This document shows, piece after piece, positions 35,477-44,492 of a DNA stretch of 64,000 bases. Position 1 is the stretch's first letter, and each line of letters starts with the position of its first letter. Location of the stretch: assembly GCA_910577205.1 (NCBI GenBank), contig CAJTMA010000003.1, positions 42,034 through 106,033 on the forward strand. Reading direction: 5' to 3'. The translations under genes were made by a program, and so were the position numbers. The notes beneath the pieces were generated by a model. It worked only from the letters and a program-made list of their open reading frames with translations, made no database searches and was not told where the DNA came from. The stretch comes from an uncultured Alphaproteobacteria bacterium (GTDB taxonomy: Bacteria > Pseudomonadota > Alphaproteobacteria > RF32 > CAG-239).

Positions 35477-36376
35477 TTAGTAATTCCGGTCAATAATATA
35501 TTGGGCTAAAGCTTTCAGGTTCTCGGCTTTGCTGCCGAAGATTGACAGGGCTTCCTTAGCCTGTTCAATCAGCTGTTTAGCGATTTGCCGGGCGTTTTCC
35601 AAGCCATAGAGCGTGACAAAAGTGACTTTGCCCTGATTGACATCTTTATTGAGCGTTTTGCCGACCAGCTCTTGTTCCCCTTCCACGTCGAGAATATCAT
35701 CGGCAATTTGAAAGGCAATGCCGATACCGCGGGCATAAGCTGCCAAAGCTTGGCGTTGTTGGGTATCAGCTCCGCCGAGAATAGCACCGGCCTCGCAGGC
35801 ATAGCTTATCAGGCGTCCGGTTTTCATTTCCTCAATGTGTTTTATGAGTTTTTCACCGTCTGTGTCGGCTGGCAATTTTTCAGCGTATAAATCAAGCATT
35901 TGTCCGGCAATCATACCGTCAAAAGCACCTGCGCCTTTGGCTAAAGCAGATATTAATTCACAGCGTACAGATGTGTCAGCGGCTGTTTTTGGGGAGCTTA
36001 AAACCTCAAAGGCATAAGTCAGCAGCCCGTCCCCTGCGAGAATCGCCGTCGCTTCATCGTATTGTTTATGGCAGGTTGGCTTGCCGCGTCTTAAGTCATC
36101 ATTATCCATGGCCGGCAAATCGTCATGAATCAGCGAATAGCTGTGCAGCATTTCCAAAGCGGCTGCGGTATGTAACGTTTCTTCAAAGCCAAGATTAAAC
36201 AAGCGGCCGGTTTCATAAACCAGATAGGGGCGCAACCTTTTGCCGCCGTTCATGACCGAGTAGCGCATGGCTTCGGCAACGCGGGATTCCGGACCGTCAG
36301 GCAGAGTAAAAAAATGGGGCAGCTGTTGGTTAAAACGTTCAGAATAAGCTGCGAGGATGCTTTTAATATCGGTCAT
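35477..36376 (-). CDS. ispA: Polyprenyl diphosphate synthase (farnesyl diphosphate synthase)
   Basis: Condenses IPP with DMAPP/GPP for isoprenoid chains. 299 residues with the first Asp-rich motif 'HDDLPAMDNDDLRRGK' and second 'QIADDILD'. It lies 3 bp after xseB, the common proteobacterial order; dxs, which often follows, is absent here. Confidence 0.95.
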   Translation of the reverse strand: MTDIKSILAAYSERFNQQLPHFFTLPDGPESRVAEAMRYSVMNGGKRLRPYLVYETGRLFNLGFEETLHTAAALEMLHSYSLIHDDLPAMDNDDLRRGKPTCHKQYDEATAILAGDGLLTYAFEVLSSPKTAADTSVRCELISALAKGAGAFDGMIAGQMLDLYAEKLPADTDGEKLIKHIEEMKTGRLISYACEAGAILGGADTQQRQALAAYARGIGIAFQIADDILDVEGEQELVGKTLNKDVNQGKVTFVTLYGLENARQIAKQLIEQAKEALSIFGSKAENLKALAQYIIDRNY

Positions 36377-36379
36377 TGT

Positions 36380-36622
36380 TTATTCCATCGGCGGCAAAGG
36401 AGATGTTTTGATTTCGCCGGTTGGCGTGACTTCAATCTTTTCGATTTTGAGTTGGGCTGCCTGCAGTTTCTTTTCGCAGAATTGTTTCAGCTTGACGGCT
36501 TGTTCATAAGCGCTGACCGCATCATCCAATTTTATGCGTCCGCTTTCCAATTCGCGGACAATGTTTTCTAATTTTAACAGAGCTTCTTCAAAGCTCAACT
36601 CTTTCGGTTCTTCTTCTGTCAT
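36380..36622 (-). CDS. xseB: Exodeoxyribonuclease VII small subunit
   Basis: 80 residues with the XseB pattern 'SFEEALLKLENIVRELESG...LDDAVSAYEQAVKLKQFCEKKL'. Several copies bind XseA to make the nuclease. AAGGAG ribosome site; operon with ispA. Confidence 0.95.
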   Translation of the reverse strand: MTEEEPKELSFEEALLKLENIVRELESGRIKLDDAVSAYEQAVKLKQFCEKKLQAAQLKIEKIEVTPTGEIKTSPLPPME

Positions 36623-36791
36623 CAGATACTCCTTTGCTAATTTAGGGCAATTTTAGTATATTCGCCGCGCCTTGGCAACAGCAATATAATCAATGTGATT
36701 AACAGCTAAAGTCTATATAGCTCTTAGTTGTTCTACAACTCCCGCTTTGCTGAATTTTATGCTAAATTAGTAATACATAAAGGAGAAGGAA

Positions 36792-37079
36792 ATGAAGAAT
36801 TTAGCTGTCAGCAAAGGTTCGGCAATGATGAAGGCCTTGGGGAATTCTAAGCGTCTGGAAATTTTGTATTATTTGGCCGATAAGGAAATGAATGTAGGCG
36901 AACTGGAGAAAAAGGTCGGCTTGAGCCAATCGGCCTTATCTCAGCATTTGGCGGTTTTGCGTAATAATGAAATTGTTAAAACCCGCAGGGAGGCTCAGAC
37001 AATTTATTATTCTATCCGTAGTGAAACAGCCCTTAAGCTTTTGGCTCTGTTGGATAAATTATATAACAAACCCTATTAG
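36792..37079 (+). CDS. ArsR-family regulator (BigR-like, cysteine-free)
   Basis: 95-residue winged helix: 'MKALGNSKRLEILYYLADKE' then the recognition helix 'LSQSALSQHLAVLR' and wing 'VKTRREAQTIYYSI'. The sequence is closest in pattern to BigR/YgaV regulators that sense sulfide through two Cys, but this protein has no Cys at all, so it must sense something else or act differently. AAGGAGAAGG ribosome site. Stands alone; targets unknown. Confidence 0.85.
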   Translation: MKNLAVSKGSAMMKALGNSKRLEILYYLADKEMNVGELEKKVGLSQSALSQHLAVLRNNEIVKTRREAQTIYYSIRSETALKLLALLDKLYNKPY

Positions 37080-37099
37080 TGAGGGGAAATAATAAACAG

Positions 37100-37126
37100 C
37101 CACAGCCGATTAATTTTCGGCTGTGG
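37100..37126. terminator. Bidirectional terminator
   Basis: CCACAGCCGA (37100-37109) and TCGGCTGTGG (37117-37126) form a 10-bp stem shared by the convergent regulator and rnd; it covers the rnd stop codon. Confidence 0.75.
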
Positions 37127-38282
37127 TTTCGTTTGTGGCAATACGGATGCTGCGGTTAGCCGCATCATAGCCAAAGCTTAGGTTGCCGTTGCGCAGTTCT
37201 AAGGCTTTGTTGCCGAATAATTCCTTGCGCCAGCCTTTTAATATGGGATTATGGCGGTCATGGAAAGTGGCAAATTTCTTTAAATCATCATCAGAAGCGA
37301 TTAATTTGGCGACAACGCCGCTTTCAAGGCTGGTTAGTTTCAGCAGAAGTTTCAAAAGCTCGTAAAGTCCGGCGCTTCCCTGCGGGATAGGTTTGTCCTT
37401 GGGAAGTTTTATGTATTGTGCGGGCGGAATAGTCAGGGCGGCGTTAATGACTTCCAGAATCTCTGCGCCAAGCTTTCCCGTGACGATTTCTTTGCGGATG
37501 CTACGGACTTGTGCCAATTCTTCCTGGTTGACCGGGCAGTTGGTGGCTATGTTAACCAGCAAGTCATCTTTGATGATGTTTTGTCTTGGGTAATCCTTGC
37601 GTTGGGCACGCTGTTCGCGCCACGCGGCCAGTTCCCGCAGAATTGTAAGTGTTTTGGGATTGTGGGAACGGTGTTTGATTTTTTGCCAGACATCCATCGG
37701 GTTGACAACATAAGTTTCCGGGTTTTTTAAGATTTCAGCTTCTTCATCCAGCCAGTGCAGGCGGCCGTTGTTTTGCAGCTGTTCTTTGAGGCTGAGGTAA
37801 ACGTTAACCAAATGGGTCACATCGCTCATGGCGTATTTTAGCTGGTTTTTATCCAGCGGGCGCAAAGACCAGTTGGACAATCTGGAAGACTTATCAAGTT
37901 CGATATCGCAGATTTTATTAACCAAGGTTTCATAGCTGACGGTGTCGCCGTAACCACAGACCATAGCGGCTATTTGGGTGTCAAACAACGGTTCGGGAAT
38001 GAAGCCTGTCATTTTGTAAAGAATTTCGATGTCTTGTCTTCCGGAGTGAAAAACTTTGGTAATGTTTGGATTTTTCAACAAAGCAAAAAAAGGCTCAAGG
38101 TCCAGGCCTTCGGCAAGAGGATCAATAATTGCGGCATTATCTACAGAACCGACCTGTATCAGACAAAGTTTGGCGTAATAAGTTTTTTCCCGAAGAAATT
38201 CAAGGTCAACAGTAATGAATTCCTGATTTTGCAGCTGTTGGCAAAAGGCGGACAGTTCGGGAGTTGCAGCAATGACGTTCAT
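37110..38282 (-). CDS. rnd: Ribonuclease D
   Basis: 3'-5' exonuclease for tRNA and other stable RNA maturation. 390 residues; DEDD exonuclease motifs 'VDLEFLRE' (ExoI), 'HSGRQDIEIL' (ExoII) and 'YAMSDVTHLV' (ExoIII, Y-x3-D), followed by an HRDC domain. Length and order are normal. Confidence 0.95.
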   Translation of the reverse strand: MNVIAATPELSAFCQQLQNQEFITVDLEFLREKTYYAKLCLIQVGSVDNAAIIDPLAEGLDLEPFFALLKNPNITKVFHSGRQDIEILYKMTGFIPEPLFDTQIAAMVCGYGDTVSYETLVNKICDIELDKSSRLSNWSLRPLDKNQLKYAMSDVTHLVNVYLSLKEQLQNNGRLHWLDEEAEILKNPETYVVNPMDVWQKIKHRSHNPKTLTILRELAAWREQRAQRKDYPRQNIIKDDLLVNIATNCPVNQEELAQVRSIRKEIVTGKLGAEILEVINAALTIPPAQYIKLPKDKPIPQGSAGLYELLKLLLKLTSLESGVVAKLIASDDDLKKFATFHDRHNPILKGWRKELFGNKALELRNGNLSFGYDAANRSIRIATNETTAEN

Positions 38283-38459
38283 GGATAAGCCTAATTAATT
38301 TGTGTGTTGAGATGCATACAGGCTGTTATTTAATATTTTTTTTATGATTCTTCAACTTAATTTTATATCTTTCAATGAATTTACGCGTTTAAGGCTTGCC
38401 AAGCAGGGAATTTGATTCTACAAATAAGAAGTTTTTTAATTAAACAGAATGAGGTTTTT

Positions 38460-40232
38460 ATGAATCAATATCGGACACATACCTGCGGCGAACTGCGGGA
38501 AGCAGATGTGAATAAGACGGTGACTTTGGCGGGCTGGATTCACCGTAAACGGAATTTGGGCAATCTCTGTTTCGTGGATTTGCGGGATCATTACGGCATT
38601 ACGCAATGTGTGATTGACAGTTCCTCCGATTTGTTTGATAAATTAAATGACATTCGCGTTGAAAGCGTTATCGGCGTAACCGGGCAGGTTTTGCACCGCG
38701 AAAGCGTTAATAAAAATATGCCGACCGGCGATATTGAAATTAAGGTTGATGCGTTGGAAGTTTATTCTCGTGCCGAGGTATTGCCGTTTCAGGTATCTAT
38801 GGAAGATGATGCACCGGAAGAAATTCGCCTGAAATATCGTTTTCTTGATTTGCGTAAAGAGAAAATCCATCAGAATATTATGTTGCGTTCAAAAGTTATT
38901 GCCGCAATGCGTCGGCTGATGGTTGAGCAAGGTTTTACCGAATATCAGACACCGATTTTGACAGCGTCTTCGCCGGAGGGTGCGCGCGACTTTTTGGTGC
39001 CGTCACGCATTAATCCGGGCAAGTTCTATGCTTTGCCGCAAGCGCCGCAGCAGTTTAAGCAATTGCTGATGGTTGCCGGCTTTGACAAGTATTTTCAGAT
39101 TGCGCCATGTTTCCGTGATGAAGATCCGCGTGCTGACCGCTCTCCCGGGGAGTTTTATCAGCTGGATATGGAAATGTCTTTTGCCACGCAGGATGATGTG
39201 TTTAAGGTAATTGAGCATACAATGGGCGGCATTTTTAATGAATTTGCCAATGGCCGCCAAGTTGACCAAGCGCCGTTTATGCGTATTTCGTTCCGCGAGG
39301 CTATGCTGAAATATGGTTCAGACAAGCCGGATTTGCGTAATCCGTTGATTATTCAGGATGCGACAAAGCTGTTTGGAAATTCAGGTTTCGGCGTTTATGA
39401 TTCAAAGGTAGCCGAAGGTGCTCGCGTGCGGGCGATTGTGGTTTCCGGCATTGCCGACAAGCCGCGTTCGTTCTTTGACAAGCTGGATGCTTTTGCTAAA
39501 GAGAATGATATGGGCGGTATGGCTTATATTGCTTTTGCCGAAGGCGGAGCTAAAGGGATTGCCAAATTGCTGAGCACTGAAAAGCTTGAAGAAATCAAAC
39601 AAACGCTTGGCGCTAAAGATGGCGATGCCGTTCTGTTTATGATTGGCAATGGTTTGAAGCTGGATAAATTTGCCGGCAGAACCCGTTTGAAATTGGGCGA
39701 AGATTTAGGAATTAATGAAAAAGACGTGTTCCGTATTTGCTGGGTGGTTGATTTTCCGTTCTATGAAGAAAATGAAGAAACCGGCGCGGTGGAATTTTCG
39801 CATAACCCGTTTTCAATGCCTCAGGGCGGTATGGATGCTTTGCAAAACAAAAATCCGCTGGATATTTTGGCTTTTCAATATGATTTGGTTTGCAATGGCG
39901 TGGAGCTGGCTTCCGGCGGCGTGCGTAACCATGAACCGGAAATTATGTATAAGGCGTTTGAGATAGCTGGATATAACAAAGAATTTGTTGATAACAAATT
40001 TGGCGGCATGATTAATGCGTTTAAATACGGCGCGCCGCCGCACGCAGGCTGTGCACCGGGAATCGACCGCACAGTGATGCTGTTGCTTGATGAGCCAATC
40101 ATCCGTGATGTTATTTTGTTCCCGTTGAACGGCAAAGCGCAAGATTTGATGATGCAGGCACCGAATTTTGTTACGGATAAACAACTGGAAGAACTGCACA
40201 TTCGGGTTGTTCCGGTTGAAGATAAAAAATAG
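38460..40232 (+). CDS. aspS: Aspartyl-tRNA synthetase
   Basis: 590 residues from ATG 38460 (GAGG upstream; the frame opens 48 bp earlier). N-terminal anticodon-binding OB fold, class II core with motif 2 'FRDEDPRADRSPGEFYQLD', the bacterial GAD insertion, and motif 3 'GCAPGIDRTVML'. Charges tRNA-Asp, and possibly tRNA-Asn in organisms with GatCAB. Confidence 0.97.
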   Translation: MNQYRTHTCGELREADVNKTVTLAGWIHRKRNLGNLCFVDLRDHYGITQCVIDSSSDLFDKLNDIRVESVIGVTGQVLHRESVNKNMPTGDIEIKVDALEVYSRAEVLPFQVSMEDDAPEEIRLKYRFLDLRKEKIHQNIMLRSKVIAAMRRLMVEQGFTEYQTPILTASSPEGARDFLVPSRINPGKFYALPQAPQQFKQLLMVAGFDKYFQIAPCFRDEDPRADRSPGEFYQLDMEMSFATQDDVFKVIEHTMGGIFNEFANGRQVDQAPFMRISFREAMLKYGSDKPDLRNPLIIQDATKLFGNSGFGVYDSKVAEGARVRAIVVSGIADKPRSFFDKLDAFAKENDMGGMAYIAFAEGGAKGIAKLLSTEKLEEIKQTLGAKDGDAVLFMIGNGLKLDKFAGRTRLKLGEDLGINEKDVFRICWVVDFPFYEENEETGAVEFSHNPFSMPQGGMDALQNKNPLDILAFQYDLVCNGVELASGGVRNHEPEIMYKAFEIAGYNKEFVDNKFGGMINAFKYGAPPHAGCAPGIDRTVMLLLDEPIIRDVILFPLNGKAQDLMMQAPNFVTDKQLEELHIRVVPVEDKK

Positions 40233-40241
40233 TAATGCGCC

Positions 40242-40266
40242 AGGCTTCCTTGAGAGGAAGCCTTTG
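40242..40266 (+). terminator. Terminator-like hairpin after aspS
   Basis: AGGCTTCC (40242-40249) pairs with GGAAGCCT (40256-40263); the T-tract is short. Confidence 0.6.
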
Positions 40267-40288
40267 CTGTTTCTAAAGGATGACTAAT

Positions 40289-40957
40289 ATGAAAAAATTT
40301 TTTATTGTTGTATGTGTTTGTGTTTTGTCTGCTTGCAAGTCGGTGGTCTTCAGCGATTTGAATGTGCAAATGCCGAATGCCAACCTTTTGCCGCCGCTGA
40401 ATGCAAAGGTAGATACTGCCAGCGTACGTGACAGTTTTGATGTCAAATATTCGGGAAGCGCGGTAACCTCGTATTACAATACTTCAGATAAATGGGGAAG
40501 CAGCGTTGACCGCATCAGCATGACACGCAAGAGAGATCGCAGTGCCCGGGATATGGTTACTTTATTTACGCGCAATATTGCCAATATTTCACAGCAATAT
40601 GGCGAGCGTAAGGGAACAATTGATTTGCGGGTAACGAACAGCAGCATTTATAATTCCGGATGGTATTTTACTGTTCCTTCGCTTTTGAGTCTGCATACCT
40701 TAAATATCTTGGGTATGCCGTATCAATATAAAAATACGGATTTGGAAATCGAGGTGTCTATTTATGACAAGAAAGGCAATTTGGTGTGGCAGACGACGGT
40801 TGTCGGTCATGGGGAAGAAACGGTTGCCGTTTACTATGGTTATAGCGAGGATGATGCTCAGGCCCTGAGTACGGTTAAGGCGATGAAGAATGCGTTGCAG
40901 CAGGTTAATATGAATATCGCCAATGATTTTCAGGCTATTCAAAAAGCTTTAAAGTAA
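40289..40957 (+). CDS. Putative lipoprotein, unknown (222 aa)
   Basis: ATG 40289 lies at good distance from AAAGGA; the ATG at 40280 is too close. Lipobox 'LSACKS' at about residues 13-18. The mature protein contains a beta-rich domain ('TDLEIEVSIYDKKGNLVWQT') and two Tyr-rich patches, and ends in a helix. Layout recalls envelope lipoproteins of the DUF4136 type, but I cannot assign a family. Confidence 0.65.
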   Translation: MKKFFIVVCVCVLSACKSVVFSDLNVQMPNANLLPPLNAKVDTASVRDSFDVKYSGSAVTSYYNTSDKWGSSVDRISMTRKRDRSARDMVTLFTRNIANISQQYGERKGTIDLRVTNSSIYNSGWYFTVPSLLSLHTLNILGMPYQYKNTDLEIEVSIYDKKGNLVWQTTVVGHGEETVAVYYGYSEDDAQALSTVKAMKNALQQVNMNIANDFQAIQKALK

Positions 40958-41064
40958 TTTTGATGTTAAGCTGAGGTATTGGGGCAGTTTAAACTTTTTT
41001 GCACTTGAATGAAAAAATATTTTGACATTCATAAAAAAATGGCTTAAATATCACCTCAGTTTAA

Positions 41065-41138
41065 TGCCTCGTCGTCTAACGGTAGGACACGACACTCTGG
41101 ATGTTGGTATCTTGGTTCGAATCCAGGCGAGGCAGCCA
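41065..41138 (+). tRNA. tRNA-Gln (anticodon CTG)
   Basis: Cloverleaf by eye: acceptor TGCCTCG/CGAGGCA, D stem GTC/GAC, anticodon stem CGACA/TGTTG with loop CTCTGGA, and T arm CTTGG-TTCGAAT-CCAGG. Discriminator G and an encoded CCA end at 41138. Confidence 0.93.
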
Positions 41139-41145
41139 TAAAAAA

Positions 41146-41170
41146 GAGCACCCTTTAGGGTGTTTTTTTT
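41146..41170 (+). terminator. Terminator after tRNA-Gln
   Basis: CACCC (41149-41153) pairs with GGGTG (41158-41162), then eight T. Confidence 0.75.
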
Positions 41171-41434
41171 ATGGCTGTCATCTTGGGATGAAAAACAAGA
41201 TTTGGGTTCGGAATCGATCGCAGGCAAGCGCAATTTTAAGCCGCGCGAGGTAAATGGCAGGACGTCGGTTGGCATAGCCGAAGAGCGGTGTTGCAACTCA
41301 AGTGAAAGCGCAAAGTAATCGAGGTGAGGACGTCAATAAGAAGATAACCCAAATCTTATGTTTGGCGGTGAATATTTGCGATTTGGCAGAAATGAGAGAA
41401 TCTTGTTTTAGTTGTTAATAAGTTTCATTTGCTA
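41171..41434. other. Non-coding flank of tRNA-Gln
   Basis: No credible gene. The first 170 bases contain GC-rich scraps such as TTGGGTTCGGAATCGATCG, vaguely like the tRNA T arm, and 'CGCGCGAGGTAAATGG', comparable to the flank of tRNA-Thr at 44.1-44.4 kb. From about 41345 it turns AT-rich and leads into the conserved leader element. A frame on the minus strand covering the tRNA is not a gene. Confidence 0.4.
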
Positions 41435-41491
41435 TTGTGTTTTTTGCTTTTTAGATTATTCTACAATTGCCACTTGGGATTAGTGTGTCTA
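41435..41491 (+). promoter_or_regulatory. Conserved leader element, copy B
   Basis: Second copy of the block at 2261-2313 (TTGTGTTTT..GCTT, then ATTGCCACTTG..AT.AGTGTG.CTA). As in copy A, a terminator-like hairpin and a low-GC gene cassette follow. Confidence 0.45.
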
Positions 41492-41512
41492 TTTTCTAGG
41501 TGTTTGTTTTGT

Positions 41513-41542
41513 AAGCCACTGGATACATCCAGTGGCTTTTTT
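41513..41542 (+). terminator. Terminator-like hairpin in the leader of the 121-aa gene
   Basis: AAGCCACTGGA (41513-41523) and TCCAGTGGCTT (41528-41538) form a perfect 11-bp stem followed by TTTT. It ends 36 bp before the start codon, as in the 2.3-kb cassette. Confidence 0.7.
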
Positions 41543-41577
41543 GTGTTTAAATTTTAGTTAAATGAAAGGGCCAAAAT

Positions 41578-41943
41578 ATGGTTATGGTTAAGGTAAAATC
41601 TCATATTAGAAATGGAAGTAAAGTAAAATCATATACGAGAAATTCTGGAAATTCGTCAGAATCTCAGAGAGTAATGGGGTGTACAAGTAGAAATGTCGCT
41701 AAAAAGTTTAAGGAATTGGGATATATGACTAAAATTTCTCCCCAAATTTCGACTGGTAATAAATTTGTAGATAAAACAGTTGCTAAAGCTGTTGCAAAAA
41801 CAGCAAATTTTTTTGCTAAAGATCCTAGGTCAAAAGTTGCAATTAAGATTGCAGAAAAAACATATCCGTATGTTGAAAAAGCAGGTGCTAATATTGCCCG
41901 AGCAAAAATAGCCTATGATGAAATATGTGGGAAAAGAAAATAG
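41578..41943 (+). CDS. Small basic protein, unknown (121 aa)
   Basis: AT-rich gene. The product is strongly basic; the N-terminus 'VKVKSHIRNGSKVKSYTRNS' is a motif seen at the ends of various phage and mobile-element proteins, and the middle has Ala/Lys-rich helices ('KTVAKAVAKTANFFAKD'). No signal peptide. A weak GGGCC precedes the ATG. Followed by a membrane protein gene. A toxin-immunity or mobile cassette is possible, but nothing shows activity. Confidence 0.55.
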   Translation: MVMVKVKSHIRNGSKVKSYTRNSGNSSESQRVMGCTSRNVAKKFKELGYMTKISPQISTGNKFVDKTVAKAVAKTANFFAKDPRSKVAIKIAEKTYPYVEKAGANIARAKIAYDEICGKRK

Positions 41944-42002
41944 TTGATTGCTTAATTCCAAGTAATTATACTATTTCATTATTGACGAATGAAAAGAGGA
42001 TA

Positions 42003-42437
42003 ATGGTGTTTTATAGATTTAATCAAATTTTGATTTTGAGTGGTTTGTATTATGTTGTTTCCTCTTTTTTTATTCTTGCAAATGGCAATTTAAATAAGGC
42101 GGTTGCCTGTTGTTTTCCGATATTTTTAAGTATAATAATTGCCTTGATGTTTTTTAAGCAGTTTTCGTGGGTAGAAAAATTATCTAAAAAAGTTCCTAAC
42201 ATTGTTTTTTTATTAAAGATATTAGGAGTGTACATCTTTATTTATTTTTTTACTAATATTTCAGGAATAATTTTGAGATATTTGGATGAACGAGGGTTCT
42301 CGCTTGGTCTGTATTCAATTTATGAAGAATGGGGTGAGCCGGTTAACGCCGTTATTGATATTGTGTTCTTTTTTGTGTTGGTCATTGCTCTATTGGTTAT
42401 TCTGATTAAAAATACAGGTAAGGTTAGTGGCAGTTAA
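42003..42437 (+). CDS. Low-GC membrane protein, unknown (144 aa)
   Basis: ATG 42003 with AAGAGGA upstream is preferred to the ATG at 41925 that overlaps the previous gene. Four hydrophobic segments (about residues 9-26, 35-50, 68-90 and 118-138). Family not recognised. Pairs with the basic 121-aa gene, mirroring the membrane-plus-soluble arrangement at 2.36-3.08 kb. Confidence 0.55.
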   Translation: MVFYRFNQILILSGLYYVVSSFFILANGNLNKAVACCFPIFLSIIIALMFFKQFSWVEKLSKKVPNIVFLLKILGVYIFIYFFTNISGIILRYLDERGFSLGLYSIYEEWGEPVNAVIDIVFFFVLVIALLVILIKNTGKVSGS

Positions 42438-42546
42438 GTGCTTATCCAAAGTTAAGTCTTTTTATTAGCGGTTATATTTTAAACGAAACTTTACTTTGTT
42501 TAAAACAAGGGTTACATTATGCGGCTGGATATAAGAGGTGTGTAAT

Positions 42547-43950
42547 ATGATTAAAGATATGACCGTCGGTTCGCCGCTGAAATTGATTATTGCCTTTGCT
42601 ATTCCGGTGCTTATTGGGAATGTATTTCAGCAGCTTTATAATTTGACGGATATTTTGATTGTCGGACGCTTGTTGGGTGTCGAAGCTTTGGCGGCAGTTG
42701 GTGTTTCCGCGCCGATTTTTATGGTCTTACTGATGATTGCTTTCGGTTTTACTGGTGGATTGACCGTGATTACGGCACAGCGCTTTGGGGCAAAAGACAA
42801 GGCAGGGGTGCGCAGCTCGGTGGTACATAGCTTGCTGTCCAGTACGGTTTTGAGCTTGGTCATGACTGGAATTACCTTGTTCTATTTGCCTCAAATTTTG
42901 CGGGTTATGAATGTGCCTGATAATATTATGGCAAACGCATATAAGTTTTTATATGTGTTATCTTCGGGGTTGGTGTTGGTTGTCAGCTACAATCTGTTGT
43001 CAGGGTTTATCCGCGCCTTGGGGGATAGTAAAACACCATTGTATTTTCTTATTTTTTCGACGGTATTAAATGTTTTGCTTAACTTTGTTTTTATATATTA
43101 TTTGAAGTTAGGCGTTGTCGGTTCTGCAGCCGGAACTTTAACCGCAATGACGGTTTCGGTTGTTTTGTGCGTTATTTATATCGGCCGTAAGTTTCCGATT
43201 TTGCGTTTGCGGCGGTCTGATTGGTATTATAATCCGGCATTTATGCGGGAGCATTTGGCTGTGGCTGTGCCGATGGCTGTTCAATTTTCGGTCATTGCGT
43301 TGGGCTTAATTATTATTCAAGCTGTTTGTAATTCATTTGGTTCGGATGTTATTGCCGCATTTACGTCTGCATTGCGGATAGAACAAGTGGCAACGTCAAC
43401 TTTGGTGGCATTAGGGTTTAGTGTGGCAACTTATACGGCACAAAATTATGGCGCCGGAAAAATCAGCAGAATCCGCCGCGGTGTCGTGCGTACATCTCTG
43501 GTGTCTTTGTCTTTTAGTATATTTATTGCATTTTGGGTTCGCTTTGGCGGAGAAAAAATGGTGGATATTTTTATTAAAGGCGAAAATGAACATATTGTGG
43601 AAGTCGCCAGAGGATATTTGAATATTTCGACGCTGTTTTATTGTTTTCTGGGGCAGATTTTTATCTTCCGTAATGCATTGCAAGGAATAGGGCAATCCGT
43701 CATTCCGATGATTGCCAGTATTGTGGAGTTGGTGATGAGGTCTTTTGCGGCAATTTATTTGGCATCAAGACTGGGATATGCCGGCATCTATTATGCCAGC
43801 CCGATTGCCTGGGTGGGGGCTGCGGTTGTGGTTTCTTTGGGGTATTGTTACAGCGTCAGACAGTTAAAAGATTGTTTGAAAGAAAAACTTCTCCGCTACA
43901 GGGGAGGGCAAAATGGCTTTAATGTGGGGGATGCTGTGCCGGCGGAATGA
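42547..43950 (+). CDS. MATE-family efflux transporter
   Basis: 467-residue, 12-helix exporter of cationic drugs or metabolites driven by Na+ or H+. Typical starts of both halves are seen ('GSPLKLIIAFAIPVLIGNVFQQLYNLTDILIVG', here residues ~8-41, and 'VAVPMAVQFSVIALG'). ATG 42547 follows AAGAGG. No regulator is adjacent. Confidence 0.92.
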   Translation: MIKDMTVGSPLKLIIAFAIPVLIGNVFQQLYNLTDILIVGRLLGVEALAAVGVSAPIFMVLLMIAFGFTGGLTVITAQRFGAKDKAGVRSSVVHSLLSSTVLSLVMTGITLFYLPQILRVMNVPDNIMANAYKFLYVLSSGLVLVVSYNLLSGFIRALGDSKTPLYFLIFSTVLNVLLNFVFIYYLKLGVVGSAAGTLTAMTVSVVLCVIYIGRKFPILRLRRSDWYYNPAFMREHLAVAVPMAVQFSVIALGLIIIQAVCNSFGSDVIAAFTSALRIEQVATSTLVALGFSVATYTAQNYGAGKISRIRRGVVRTSLVSLSFSIFIAFWVRFGGEKMVDIFIKGENEHIVEVARGYLNISTLFYCFLGQIFIFRNALQGIGQSVIPMIASIVELVMRSFAAIYLASRLGYAGIYYASPIAWVGAAVVVSLGYCYSVRQLKDCLKEKLLRYRGGQNGFNVGDAVPAE

Positions 43951-44019
43951 TTTTTGCAAAGGTATCAATTTTTTATTGACAAGAAGCTGAGCTGATTATA
44001 TAAGAGATTTCGTTACGAG

Positions 44020-44095
44020 GCCGACTTAGCTCAGTTGGTAGAGCTACTGATTTGTAATCAGTGGGTCGGGGGTTCAAGTCCCTCAGTCGGCACCA
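44020..44095 (+). tRNA. tRNA-Thr (anticodon TGT)
   Basis: Acceptor GCCGACT/AGTCGGC, D arm GCTC...GAGC, anticodon stem ACTGA/TCAGT with loop TTTGTAA, T arm GGGGG-TTCAAGT-CCCTC, discriminator A and encoded CCA. Confidence 0.95.
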
Positions 44096-44378
44096 TAAAA
44101 AAACCGCCTTATTGGCGGTTTTTTTATGGTATGAATAACAGGGGACTTGAACCCGAGAGGGCGCGAGGCGATAGAAAATCTCCGGTGGAGATTTTCGTTC
44201 CGAGCGGTGAGAGTTTGTTAATGAGCAAGCAAGCGGCAGCGCGGTGAGCGAATGTTACAAACTGAACTCAGGAAGTCCCTCAGTCGTTTTTTATTATTTG
44301 AACAGAATGTTATTCATATAGGCTGGCGGTTTTTTTATGGTATGAATAACAGGGGACTTGAATCCGAGAGGGCGCGAG
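44076..44378. repeat. Tandem partial duplication of the tRNA-Thr 3' flank
   Basis: The tRNA 3' sequence AAGTCCCTCAGTCG (44076-44089) recurs at 44273-44286. A 55-bp block at 44113-44167 recurs at 44324-44378 with one difference. That block contains GGGACTTGAACCC, the reverse complement of the tRNA T arm. Short frames encoding '...LEPERARGDRKSP...' fall in this repeat and are not genes. The rest of the gap to 44492 holds no gene. Confidence 0.75.
44097..44125 (+). terminator. Terminator after tRNA-Thr
   Basis: AAACCGCC (44101-44108) pairs with GGCGGTTT (44114-44121), flanked by A-run and T-run. Confidence 0.85.
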
Positions 44379-44492
44379 CGATACTCTTTTACAATTTATT
44401 TCCTGTGTTTATGAAATTGTTTCTCGCGGAAACTTCTTTTTAACTCTCTCGGGGTAAGCTGTTATTTCTAGTTAATACAGGAGATTACTCTG

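Noticed and set aside
41051..41296. Minus-strand 81-codon frame over tRNA-Gln
   Set aside because: It runs antisense through a complete tRNA gene and its terminator.
44035..44443. Short plus-strand frames encoding '...RGLEPERARGDRKSP...' after tRNA-Thr
   Set aside because: They overlap the tRNA or lie inside the duplicated tRNA flank; this peptide pattern arises from antisense T-arm sequence, and there is no ribosome site.
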